Source: CAVYGN01 sp963796325 (GTDB lineage: Bacteria; Spirochaetota; Brevinematia; Brevinematales; JAOACQ01). From it: DNA of 64,000 nt. Of the stretch, positions 28,622-35,214 are shown piece by piece. Both the position numbers and the translations under genes were made by a program. The DNA lies in NCBI GenBank assembly GCA_963796325.1, contig CAWCLF010000001.1, positions 2,046,001 through 2,110,000 on the forward strand, given 5' to 3'. How positions within the stretch are numbered: position 1 is the stretch's first letter; every line of letters starts with the position of its first letter. The notes beneath the pieces are model-generated. The model was not told the origin of the DNA, searched no databases, and saw only the letters and a list, made by a program, of their open reading frames with translations.

Positions 28622-29544
28622 AAAAAGACAGGCTGCTTGCGATCGTCATGCTTCTCTTGAACCGCAAAAGAATGTCTTCTGCTGAACTTGCACGTCATTT
28701 TGAAGTTTCTCTGCGCACTATTTACCGGGATATCGATGCTATCGGGAGAGCCGGAATCCCTGTTCTTTCAATCCCGGGAAGAAGCGGCGGTTTCGGCATA
28801 ATGGAAAGCTACAGGCTGGACCGGAATGTATTGGACAGGGACGATATGTCTTCGGTTATAACGGCCCTCAAGGGGGTCAGTACGGCTATTAACGACTGGA
28901 AGATATCAGGGACCCTCGAAAAATTCCGTTCTTTTATTCAAAATTCAGGAAAAAATCTTGTTCCCGGAAGGGAAACTCTCGTTTTTAACCTGAGCGGTTA
29001 CGGCAACAGGAGATATGACAACCTTATAAAGCTTGTCAGGAAAGCTGTCGACGAATGTCAAGTGCTTGCTTTTAATTACCGCGATTCCTCCCTGCATGAA
29101 ACCTGCCGGGAAATTGAGCCGTATACACTGGTATGCTACGGATCTGCCTGGTATATATATGGTTTTTGCAGGTTAAGGAAAGATTTCAGAATATTCAGAT
29201 TATCCCGCATTAAAGACGCAGCTTTAACCGGCGAGATTTTTAGTCAGCGCGAAATCGATTGGGAATCCAAACCCTGGGAAAGGATCTGGATAAACAGGGA
29301 GACGGCCGAGATGTTATTGAAGATTTATCCGGGCGGACGATCCCAGGCAGAAGATTTTTTCGGTTCAGAAAAACTCGAACCCTGCGGGGATGGCAACTTT
29401 CTTGTCCAGGCAGTTTTTCCGGTAGATGACTGGGTTTATTCATTCATACTGGGATTCGGAGATAATGCCGAAGTTCTAAAACCCGAAGAACTTCGCGAAT
29501 TAATTGCAGGCAGAATCTGCAGAATGGCGGATCGTTATAAATAA
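28618..29544 (+). CDS. HTH-WYL transcriptional regulator (YafY type)
   Basis: A 308-residue regulator. The N-terminal helix-turn-helix is at about residues 5-60 (MSSAELARHFEVSLRTIYRDIDAIGRAGIPV, followed by the GRSGGFGIMESYRL wing). A WYL ligand-sensing domain spans about 130-215, with NYRDS and GSAWYIYGFCRLRKDFRIFRLSRI. A C-terminal WCX-like region follows. WYL domains bind nucleotides or nucleic acids in studied cases; the ligand here is unknown. It starts within the last codons of the TPR gene. Confidence 0.9.
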   Translation: MKKDRLLAIVMLLLNRKRMSSAELARHFEVSLRTIYRDIDAIGRAGIPVLSIPGRSGGFGIMESYRLDRNVLDRDDMSSVITALKGVSTAINDWKISGTLEKFRSFIQNSGKNLVPGRETLVFNLSGYGNRRYDNLIKLVRKAVDECQVLAFNYRDSSLHETCREIEPYTLVCYGSAWYIYGFCRLRKDFRIFRLSRIKDAALTGEIFSQREIDWESKPWERIWINRETAEMLLKIYPGGRSQAEDFFGSEKLEPCGDGNFLVQAVFPVDDWVYSFILGFGDNAEVLKPEELRELIAGRICRMADRYK

Positions 29545-29572
29545 ATACTTTAACCGGATAATATATTTAACC

Positions 29573-29590
29573 CTGACATAATGCTGTCAG
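29573..29590. promoter_or_regulatory. Inverted repeat before the DUF3795 gene
   Basis: CTGACA at 29573-29578 and TGTCAG at 29585-29590 form a perfect 6-bp inverted repeat with a 6-nt gap. A TATAAT at 29602-29607 lies just downstream. It may be an operator; no regulator is assigned. Confidence 0.35.
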
Positions 29591-29635
29591 AATTATTGTT
29601 TTATAATTAAACAGAATAAATTGAAGGGGAAAAAT

Positions 29636-29989
29636 ATGGAAAGTATGATCGCTTACTGCGGAATCGACTGCTCCGCCTGTCCGGCATTTATAGCCACAAT
29701 GAAAAACGATGACGCCGAAAAGGAAAAGGTGGCCTCTCTATGGGCAAAGCAGTTCGGAATCGCCGTGACAAAAGAAAATATCAACTGCTGGGGTTGTAAA
29801 GCCGAAGGCAAGCCTATATCCAAATATTGTGAACTCATGTGCAAAATACGCGGCTGCGCGCGCGGAAAATCTTTGGGGACATGCGCAGACTGTCCTGATT
29901 TTGCCTGCCGGCAGCTTTCGGAATTTCTTCTTCATGCCGGCCCTATCTGCAGAAACTGCGAAGCATCCCGCAGTAGAAACAGGCAGTGA
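29636..29989 (+). CDS. DUF3795 cysteine-rich protein
   Basis: A 117-residue protein with thirteen cysteines in a pattern typical of DUF3795: AYCGIDCSACPAF near the N-terminus, NCWGCKAEG in the middle and GTCADCPDFACRQL near the end. The spacing suggests metal (zinc or Fe-S) binding; no activity is known for the family. ATG 29636 follows GAAGGGG by 7 nt; a TTG five codons up is in frame but unlikely. A helical-repeat gene follows after 12 bp. Confidence 0.82.
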   Translation: MESMIAYCGIDCSACPAFIATMKNDDAEKEKVASLWAKQFGIAVTKENINCWGCKAEGKPISKYCELMCKIRGCARGKSLGTCADCPDFACRQLSEFLLHAGPICRNCEASRSRNRQ

Positions 29990-30001
29990 GGAGGATAAAT
30001 T

Positions 30002-30457
30002 ATGTCAGTGTTGGAAAAACTGGCCTTTTCCCTGGGAAGAAGGGATGAAGTGCCGAACCGGGAGCTTGCCGAAGAACTGGCTAATAATAAGGATATAGCC
30101 GGGGTCGGGGAAATCGTCAAAAATTTAAGGAATAAAAATAAGAATATAGCCAATGACTGCATTAAAGTCCTGTACGAGACCGGGTACATCAATCCTGAAA
30201 TGATCCAGGATTATTCCGGTGAAATCCTGCAGATACTCAAAGAAATCATAAACGGTTCAAATAACCGCATGATCTGGGGTATAATGATTACGCTGGGATT
30301 GATTGCCGGCCGTAAACCTCAAGCGGTCATGGATAATTTCGATCTGATCTGTGAAGCAATTGAAAAAGGCTCTGTTATTACTATTGATAACGGCATTAAG
30401 ACCCTTGCCCTGGCCGCTGCAGCAGGCAAGAAATATAATGAAAAAATATTTCCTTAA
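30002..30457 (+). CDS. Helical-repeat (HEAT-like) protein, N-terminal part of a frameshifted gene
   Basis: The 151-residue frame has HEAT-like helical sequence (VGEIVKNLRNKNKNIANDCIKVLYETGYINPEMI, then WGIMITLGLIAGRKPQAVMDNF). It ends abruptly at EKIFP just after a run of six A at 30441-30446. The next reading frame continues without a gap with a sequence of the same type up to 30641. Removing one A joins them into a protein of about 212 residues. The break may be a real frameshift, slippage or a base-call error. GAGGATAAATT precedes the start, and the gene follows DUF3795 by 12 bp. Confidence 0.7.
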   Translation: MSVLEKLAFSLGRRDEVPNRELAEELANNKDIAGVGEIVKNLRNKNKNIANDCIKVLYETGYINPEMIQDYSGEILQILKEIINGSNNRMIWGIMITLGLIAGRKPQAVMDNFDLICEAIEKGSVITIDNGIKTLALAAAAGKKYNEKIFP

Positions 30458-30641
30458 CCTTTGCGGGATGCTTAAAAAATGCCGGCCCGGCAGTGTCGCA
30501 CAATATACGGAAAGCATATATCCGGCGGTCAATTCCGGAAACAAAGATGAATATATAAAAATTGTCAGATCGAGGATGGCCATTCTTAATAATTCAAGCC
30601 GGGCAAGATTGAAAAAGATTCTTAAAAAAATAGAGGAGTAA
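30438..30641 (+). pseudogene. C-terminal part of the frameshifted helical-repeat gene
   Basis: This frame continues the protein of 30002-30457 after a +1 shift in the A6 run. It encodes YFLNLCGMLKKCRPGSVAQYTESIYPAVNSGNKDEYIKIV, helical sequence resembling the rest of the repeat protein. An ATG at 30438 exists by chance in the overlap but has no ribosome site. I read it as the detached 3' third of the upstream gene. Confidence 0.65.
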
Positions 30642-30812
30642 AAGTTCAAATTTTTTCGAAGTTATATTTTCCTGCACGACCAAAGATAATCCCGTCATAA
30701 GAAATTGAAATCCGCTTCATTAAATGATATACTAACTTATGGGCACTTCCAATAACCTCGCCTTCGTCCTGAGCCTCTGGCTCAGGATTTGGCTCGGCGA
30801 AGTAGTGCACTT
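30642..30812. repeat. Intergenic palindromic sequence left of the Tn3-type element
   Basis: No gene. A 9-bp stem with a TCT loop (arms 30767-30775 and 30779-30787) lies in a GC-rich stretch, followed by only a short T run, so it is a weak terminator at best. The last bases, AGTGCACTT, continue into the sequence right of the transposon to rebuild a longer palindrome, which indicates that the element inserted into a pre-existing hairpin. Confidence 0.5.
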
Positions 30813-30850
30813 GGGGTGAACGCAGAATTCGGGAAAAATAGTACGCTAAG
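30813..30850 (+). repeat. Left terminal inverted repeat of the Tn3-type element
   Basis: This 38-bp terminal repeat starts GGGGTGAACGCAGAATTC. It matches the right end at 37 of 38 positions. The tnpA stop codon (30846-30848) lies inside it, as is usual in Tn3-family elements. Confidence 0.9.
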
Positions 30851-32012
30851 GTTTTTCAATTGTCCTTAGCGGTCGAAACGCCCCCTTCTCCGGATTCCTT
30901 CCATGAGGCCAAATGTAATCTCCGGTAAGGTTTATATGCTCCCACCCCAGAGGGGAAAGGTATTGAAGTAAATCAATATCGATATCCCCGTTATCCATGA
31001 TAGAATTTGTCGCTCGTTCAAGGTAAACAGTATTCCATAACACAATAGCAGCGGTTACAAGGTTCAGGCCGCTTGCCCTATACCGCTGCTGTTCGAAACT
31101 GCGGTCGCGGATTTCTCCCAACCGGTTAAAAAACACAGCTCTTGCCAGGGCATTCCGGGCTTCTCCTTTATTCAGGCCGGCATGGACTCGTTTTCTTAAT
31201 TCAACGCTTTGAAGCCAATCGAGTATGAATAAGGTTCGCTCGATACGGCCGAGCTCCCGAAGGGCGAACGCTAGCCCATTCTGGCGGGGATAACTACCCA
31301 ATTTACGTATCATCAAAGAGGCGGTAACTGTTCCCTGCTTAATCGACGAAGCAAGGCGAAGAACTTCATCCCAATGACTGCGGATACTCTTTATATTAAT
31401 TTTGCCGCCTATCATAGTGTTCAGGGCCTCATATTTTTTATTATAATCCGGGACATACAATTTGATTTCCTTCAGGTCGCGGATCCGCCGGTTTGCATTT
31501 ATTATAGCTTTTACGCAAATTCGTTCGATCACGTCCAATGACGGCAAAATAATACGTTTTTCGCGAAGAATATCTATCATATGGGAAGCAAGCATCAACC
31601 CTTTGTCTGTTTGCATGGCCAGATCCGTCATTGAACTCACCATATACCGGAAATGAGTTATCCCGAAAGTTTCCAACCGGAGATAGGTTCGAAGTTCCTG
31701 GTAGTGTTCACGGCGAGTCTTATCCCTGAGTGCGTAATTCGGCCACTCACGAGGATCGACGCCAATTTGCTGTCCGATCCAATGAAGGACCGGATCCGTA
31801 ATATCCAGCTCGTCGGATAAGGCAGTTCCCGGATAACGGAATAGGGCTAATTGTACGGCAAATCCTATCCGGTTTGAATCTCCCCGGCGCTGCCGGATCA
31901 GCGACAGGTCGGTTTCATTAAAAGTGTAATAACGTATCAAGTCGTCCTGATTATCCGGCAAAGAGAGAAGCCCGGTCCGTTCCGTATCGGATAAAATCGG
32001 TTGGTATGCCAT
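30846..32012 (-). CDS. tnpA: Tn3-family transposase with large internal deletion
   Basis: A 388-residue protein against about 1,000 in the family. Residues 1 to about 180 are the N-terminal DNA-binding DUF4158 region (LSDTERTGLLSLP, IERICVKAIINANRRI). From about 180 the sequence is the C-terminal end of the DDE domain (RDLKEIKLYV, HWDEVLRLASSIKQGTVTASL, LGSYPRQNGLAFALRELGRIERTLF, GLNKGEARNALARAVFFNRLGEIRDR). The roughly 600 residues between, including the two catalytic aspartates, are missing; only the glutamate region remains. The joint sits at NRRI/RIRDL, where both partners share similar residues. Transposition activity is therefore not expected. It reads after the recombinase with a 12-bp gap. 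Confidence 0.88.
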   Translation of the reverse strand: MAYQPILSDTERTGLLSLPDNQDDLIRYYTFNETDLSLIRQRRGDSNRIGFAVQLALFRYPGTALSDELDITDPVLHWIGQQIGVDPREWPNYALRDKTRREHYQELRTYLRLETFGITHFRYMVSSMTDLAMQTDKGLMLASHMIDILREKRIILPSLDVIERICVKAIINANRRIRDLKEIKLYVPDYNKKYEALNTMIGGKINIKSIRSHWDEVLRLASSIKQGTVTASLMIRKLGSYPRQNGLAFALRELGRIERTLFILDWLQSVELRKRVHAGLNKGEARNALARAVFFNRLGEIRDRSFEQQRYRASGLNLVTAAIVLWNTVYLERATNSIMDNGDIDIDLLQYLSPLGWEHINLTGDYIWPHGRNPEKGAFRPLRTIEKP

Positions 32013-32024
32013 TAGAACCTGCTC

Positions 32025-32669
32025 CTATTGGAGACCCATCTTCAAATTTGCCCTCTGTACAGCCTCTGTTATGTGTTTGTTGGAGAATTTCACGTAGACG
32101 AGGGTGGAAGCGAGGCTACGGTGGCCTAAAAAGTCTTTCAGCCTCACTACGTCCAACTCTCCGGATTCCAATAGCTGTATTGCCCTGGTGTGTCTCCAGG
32201 TATGGGGATGGGCTTTATCCGGATCAATCCCAAGTTCTTTGCAGTGGCGAAGCATGGACGACCAGACGACCTGGTTGGATATCGGTTTCTGGTCCGGTCC
32301 ATGGGCCAGGATAAAATCGGATGGGGACAGCTTGTCCTTGACCTGGTGCATGAGTATCATGGATTTAAGCCTGTCCGAGATAATGAGGACCCGAAATGCT
32401 GGACGGCGCTGTTTAAGTGTTGTAACCCTGATTTTGTTGGTATCAAAATCCACGTCATTTAACCTTACTTCTCTTGCCTCCTGGATACGGCACGCCGTTT
32501 CAAAAAGAAAAAGGTACACCAACTGGTACCATCTTGAAACGGAAGAAATCAGGAGGCCGGCCTCGGCCACTGAAAAATACTTTATCGTTTCACCGTCGTA
32601 CCATGTCCCTTCTGTGTGTTCTGATCCCTGTGCCGGAACTTCGGAAAGCTTGACGGATATTTTTGACAT
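32025..32669 (-). CDS. Tyrosine recombinase (TnpI-like cointegrate resolvase)
   Basis: A 214-residue site-specific recombinase. All catalytic residues are visible: Arg in TACRIQEARE, Lys in TTLKQRRP, His-x-x-Arg in HTWRHTRA, His in FLGHRS and Tyr in STLVYVKF. The N-terminal core-binding domain is short. The frame extends to 32705, but ATG 32669 has GAGG with a 5-nt spacer and leaves the TTTTATCAACAT motif outside the gene. In Tn4430-like transposons a tyrosine recombinase upstream of tnpA resolves cointegrates at an internal site; the same role is inferred here. The enzyme looks intact, unlike the transposase. Confidence 0.85.
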   Translation of the reverse strand: MSKISVKLSEVPAQGSEHTEGTWYDGETIKYFSVAEAGLLISSVSRWYQLVYLFLFETACRIQEAREVRLNDVDFDTNKIRVTTLKQRRPAFRVLIISDRLKSMILMHQVKDKLSPSDFILAHGPDQKPISNQVVWSSMLRHCKELGIDPDKAHPHTWRHTRAIQLLESGELDVVRLKDFLGHRSLASTLVYVKFSNKHITEAVQRANLKMGLQ

Positions 32670-32693
32670 TCCAGCCTCACTGATATTATAATA

Positions 32694-32822
32694 TTTTATC
32701 AACATTTTAGCCTGTTTAAGGTCAAAAGTACAGTATTATTAATGCGTATTTACCGGCTTTCAAAGACGGGACGTTGATAAAATAAATGGTTTTATCAATG
32801 TGCTTTTTCACCTTTAAGTCAA
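32694..32822. repeat. Candidate internal recombination site of the Tn3-type element
   Basis: TTTTATCAAYRT occurs three times in the gap between recombinase and cargo: 32694-32705 (+), 32771-32782 (minus) and 32790-32801 (+). The last two form an inverted pair with a 7-nt gap, the format of a recombinase core site. A weaker downstream motif, TTTAAG followed by GTCAA or TCAA, follows both plus-oriented copies (32715-32725 and 32813-32822), making a duplicated module about 97 bp apart. This resembles the core plus accessory motifs of TnpI resolution sites. Confidence 0.6.
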
Positions 32823-32893
32823 CCGGCTGGCAATAAGATTTATTTGTACATTATTATCGACTGCATTAAAATATTTCCAGTAAAAAAGCATTC

Positions 32894-32914
32894 TTATATT
32901 CTATGGGAATATAA
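32894..32914 (+). promoter_or_regulatory. Inverted repeat in the leader of the SUMF1 lipoprotein gene
   Basis: TTATATTC (32894-32901) and GAATATAA (32907-32914) form a perfect 8-bp inverted repeat with a 5-nt loop, ending 20 bp before the ATG. It may be an operator or an RNA hairpin just upstream of the ribosome site. Confidence 0.4.
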
Positions 32915-32934
32915 AAGCATAATGGAGGATAAAC

Positions 32935-34002
32935 ATGAGAAACATTTGTTTTTTCGGTATCTTTATTGCTTTAAGTGCATTGATTGCGGCTTGCTCGGCG
33001 GCGCCGGGTTCCGGCGGTGGCGGAGGTTCAAGCTCCAGTTCGTCATCAAGCTCCAGTTCGTCATCAAGCTCCAGTTCGTCATCAAGCTCCAGTTCGTCAT
33101 CAAGCTCCAGTTCAAGTGCTCCTTCAGCAGCGACCAATTATACTTCTGCCAACATAGGCACACTGATCTATATTCCCGCCGGCGCGTTCCAGTATGACGG
33201 CAACTCAGGAGACAAGTGTACTGTACCGGCCCTACATATGAGCAAATATGATATAACCGGCGCTGAGTTCGCCGCGGTGACCGGGCTTGCTGACCCAAGC
33301 AGTTTTACAGAGACAGGACACCCAGTTGAAACTCTCACCTGGTACGCCGCCATTTATTTCTGCAACATTTTGAGCATGAAGGAAGGACTTACTCCCGTAT
33401 ATACCATCAACGGGCAGACTAATCCAACCAACTGGTCGGCTACAGCTATATTAACGATAACTACAGACGCTCCCGCTTATGACACGGTTACGGCTAACTG
33501 GTCCGCCAACGGATACCGCCTGCCTACCGAGATGGAATATATGTGGGCGGCAATGGGGGCGACAAGCGACGCCCTGAGCGGCGATATTGTTGGGGGTGTC
33601 AACACTGGTGGTTACCTTAAGGGCTACGCGGGCAGCACGGAAGCGGGAAGCGCCCAGGTTAATATTAATAGTTATGCATTAACCGAAAATAGCACTCCGG
33701 CCCCAACATCGACGGAAGCCGTAGGACTGCTGCTTCCCAATGAACTTGGCCTATATGACATGAGCGGTAATGTGTTTCAGTGGTGCTGGGGAGCGTATGA
33801 TGGGGTATCCGGATATCCCGGAGGTGTGTTGACTGACCCGACAGGTTATAGCGGGCAGGCCTGGGCTTCGGGCTTTAACCGTATCATACGAGGCGAATGT
33901 TGGGAAGGTCCTACGTACTACGTCACGTTTGACGCTCCTCGCTGTGGCGACCTCCCGTATTCCCTTAACGGCGGGATCGGTTTTCGGGTTGTGCGCCCTT
34001 GA
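32935..34002 (+). CDS. Poly-serine lipoprotein with SUMF1/FGE-fold domain, transposon cargo
   Basis: A 355-residue lipoprotein. Signal peptide with lipobox LIAAC (Cys20), then a Gly-rich stretch, thirty consecutive serines at residues 32-61, and a SUMF1/formylglycine-generating-enzyme-like C-type-lectin fold at about 75-355. The hallmarks are IYIPAGAFQYD, MSKYDITGAEFAAVTG, GYRLPTEMEYMWAA, GLYDMSGNVFQWCW and the C-terminal IGFRVVRP. The enzyme's active cysteines are not evident, so a binding role outside the cell is more likely. Codons look more GC-rich than the neighbours. The gene lies inside the Tn3-type inverted repeats. GGAGG precedes the start. The C-terminus resembles retroelement-diversified proteins such as TvpA. 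Confidence 0.85.
   Translation: MRNICFFGIFIALSALIAACSAAPGSGGGGGSSSSSSSSSSSSSSSSSSSSSSSSSSSSSSAPSAATNYTSANIGTLIYIPAGAFQYDGNSGDKCTVPALHMSKYDITGAEFAAVTGLADPSSFTETGHPVETLTWYAAIYFCNILSMKEGLTPVYTINGQTNPTNWSATAILTITTDAPAYDTVTANWSANGYRLPTEMEYMWAAMGATSDALSGDIVGGVNTGGYLKGYAGSTEAGSAQVNINSYALTENSTPAPTSTEAVGLLLPNELGLYDMSGNVFQWCWGAYDGVSGYPGGVLTDPTGYSGQAWASGFNRIIRGECWEGPTYYVTFDAPRCGDLPYSLNGGIGFRVVRP
33031..33113 (+). repeat. 18-bp tandem repeat encoding poly-serine
   Basis: The unit AGCTCCAGTTCGTCATCA is repeated identically four times from 33031 to 33102 and partly once more to 33113. Each unit encodes six serines, so copy-number change by slippage would alter linker length without a frameshift. Confidence 0.95.
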
Positions 34003-34018
34003 TCGGAGGCCGATCAAG
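33998..34018. repeat. Hairpin/cruciform over the stop codon of the SUMF1 gene
   Basis: Perfect 9-bp arms, CTTGATCGG and CCGATCAAG, flank an AGG loop; the stop codon is within the left arm. No T run follows, so it is not a standard terminator. A short-loop cruciform just after a GC-rich gene end is the layout seen downstream of variable regions in diversity-generating retroelements. Confidence 0.8.
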
Positions 34019-34403
34019 ACAAGCCCTGAGTTCTGCAGATGCTCGATCCCCTTTGCCGCGCAGGGTGCCTGTGCCCGAAGGGTATCAAGCCGGAGAGGCA
34101 TAAGGAAATCGTAAACTAAAGACACACCGCGTTGTCGCGGCATCGATTTATATTAAATTGGATATAGCTATGCCTATCACTGTATAACGCGAAACTGGGG
34201 GTTTAGCGTACTATTTTTCCCGAATTCTGCGTTCACCCCTACTTACGCCAGGGCGTAAGCACTGGCGCACCTGTCCTGGGCCGGACATACCCTTCGGGCA
34301 CAAGTGCACAGGGCCCATAGGGCGGAATTATTGGTATCTATAATCTGAACTTAGGTCCTTAGGGACCTTCAGGGTCCTAAGGGAACCGCCCTTAACTTTT
34401 TTT
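34003..34403. other. Gene-free stretch: right end of Tn3-type element and palindromes
   Basis: No coding sequence supported. It holds the right inverted repeat (34202-34239), then a chain of small palindromes: TTACGCC/GGCGTAA at 34243-34258, TGTCC/GGACA at 34272-34287, and CCTTAGGGACC/GGTCCTAAGG at 34357-34382, the last with one bulged base and only 33 bp before the CsgG-like gene. Such hairpin clusters suggest an intergenic repeat family or an RNA leader. Confidence 0.6.
34202..34239 (-). repeat. Right terminal inverted repeat of the Tn3-type element
   Basis: Mirror of the left end with one mismatch at the innermost base. Followed directly by TACTT, compared with CACTT before the left end. 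Confidence 0.9.
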
Positions 34404-34415
34404 ATGAGGTATTTG

Positions 34416-35075
34416 ATGAAGTACTGTTTTTTTATTTTTGCTCTGATAATTATACTGACCGCCTGTACCCACAATACAAAACCAGAAAAAAAATTTAATG
34501 CCATCCCGTATGAAAAACGTATCCTGATTGCCGTGGGAGATCTTCAGAACCGGACAGGCGACGCAGATTATGATTCAATTCTGGATCCCCTTACCGGGAT
34601 TTTCATAAACGAACTCCAGAAGACATCCTGTTTCAGGCTTGTGGAGCGTCAGCGCCTTAAAAGCTTGCTCGAAGAAATGAAATTAAGCTTCTCCGGTCTT
34701 ACGGATCCTGCAGCTTCCAAGCAGGTAGGAAAGCTTCTCGGTGTAGACGCTTTCATTTTCGTCGACCTGTCGGCGGTTGATTACAATAACGACAAAAATG
34801 AAGTTGGCGACCATATCGAGAAGGGTGATGAAACATTCATCGTTCGTTCGGATGCCCGGCTTGTAGCTGTCGAAACAGGCGAAATCTACGCATCAAGCGC
34901 ATATTCCGTAACCATGGAAAATTCATATTCAAAAGTCGGCAGCATTTTAAAAGGGCAGAAAGCCGATAAAAAGGCTTTCGTCGAAGAGGCCATGGAACAG
35001 TCTGTAGAATATCTGGCGCAGGATATTGCCGGCCAGGTATCGAGGAACGGAGTAACCGGAAATACAAATAACTGA
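34416..35075 (+). CDS. CsgG/curli-assembly-like lipoprotein
   Basis: A 219-residue lipoprotein. The signal peptide ends with lipobox LTAC (Cys17). After it, EKRILIAVGDLQNRTGDADYDSILDPLTGIFINELQKTSCFRLVERQRLKSLLEEM matches the CsgG-type domain, followed by the family's AASKQVGKLLGVDAFIFVDL and RLVAVETGEIYASSAY. In enterobacteria CsgG forms an outer-membrane secretion pore; many homologues lack the pore loops and their role is unknown. ATG 34416 is chosen because GAGG sits 6 nt upstream and it gives a canonical lipoprotein signal. The gene is immediately right of the transposon and apparently undamaged. Confidence 0.8.
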   Translation: MKYCFFIFALIIILTACTHNTKPEKKFNAIPYEKRILIAVGDLQNRTGDADYDSILDPLTGIFINELQKTSCFRLVERQRLKSLLEEMKLSFSGLTDPAASKQVGKLLGVDAFIFVDLSAVDYNNDKNEVGDHIEKGDETFIVRSDARLVAVETGEIYASSAYSVTMENSYSKVGSILKGQKADKKAFVEEAMEQSVEYLAQDIAGQVSRNGVTGNTNN

Positions 35076-35214
35076 AAACCATTCAATGCAGTCCGGATAA
35101 TATAAAAACATTAATAAACCGGCTATTTGCAGCATATTTTTGCGATTTATAACTGATGTTATTACAATATGAATAACCGGCCTGGTTGCATACTATTCGA
35201 TGGAGGTGCAATCA

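Larger units (their letters stand above)
30813..34239. mobile_element. Tn3-family transposon with deleted tnpA, recombinase and SUMF1 cargo
   Basis: A 3,427-bp element bounded by 38-bp inverted repeats (30813-30850 and 34202-34239) that differ at one inner base. Each begins GGGG and ends near TAAG at the inside, the Tn3-family format. Flanking 5-mers are CACTT and TACTT, an imperfect target duplication. Gene order from the left is tnpA remnant, tyrosine recombinase, candidate recombination site and lipoprotein cargo. A recombinase next to tnpA is as in Tn4430-type (TnpI) elements. The transposase lacks its centre, so movement would need a helper in trans. Confidence 0.88.

Noticed and set aside
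30760..30790. Rho-independent terminator at the hairpin left of the transposon
   Set aside because: The stem is good, but only three T follow, so I list it as a palindrome.
32901..33298. Long antisense frames with ELDD or WSLMTN repeats opposite the poly-serine tract
   Set aside because: They are simple products of the 18-bp repeat read on the other strand and have no ribosome site or family match.
33000..34200. A complete diversity-generating retroelement inside the transposon
   Set aside because: No reverse transcriptase and no adenine-rich template repeat occurs in the element or the window; only the target-like gene end is present.
34404..34415. Upstream ATG for the CsgG-like gene
   Set aside because: The ATG at 34416 has GAGG 6 nt upstream and a canonical lipoprotein signal, so the earlier one is unlikely.
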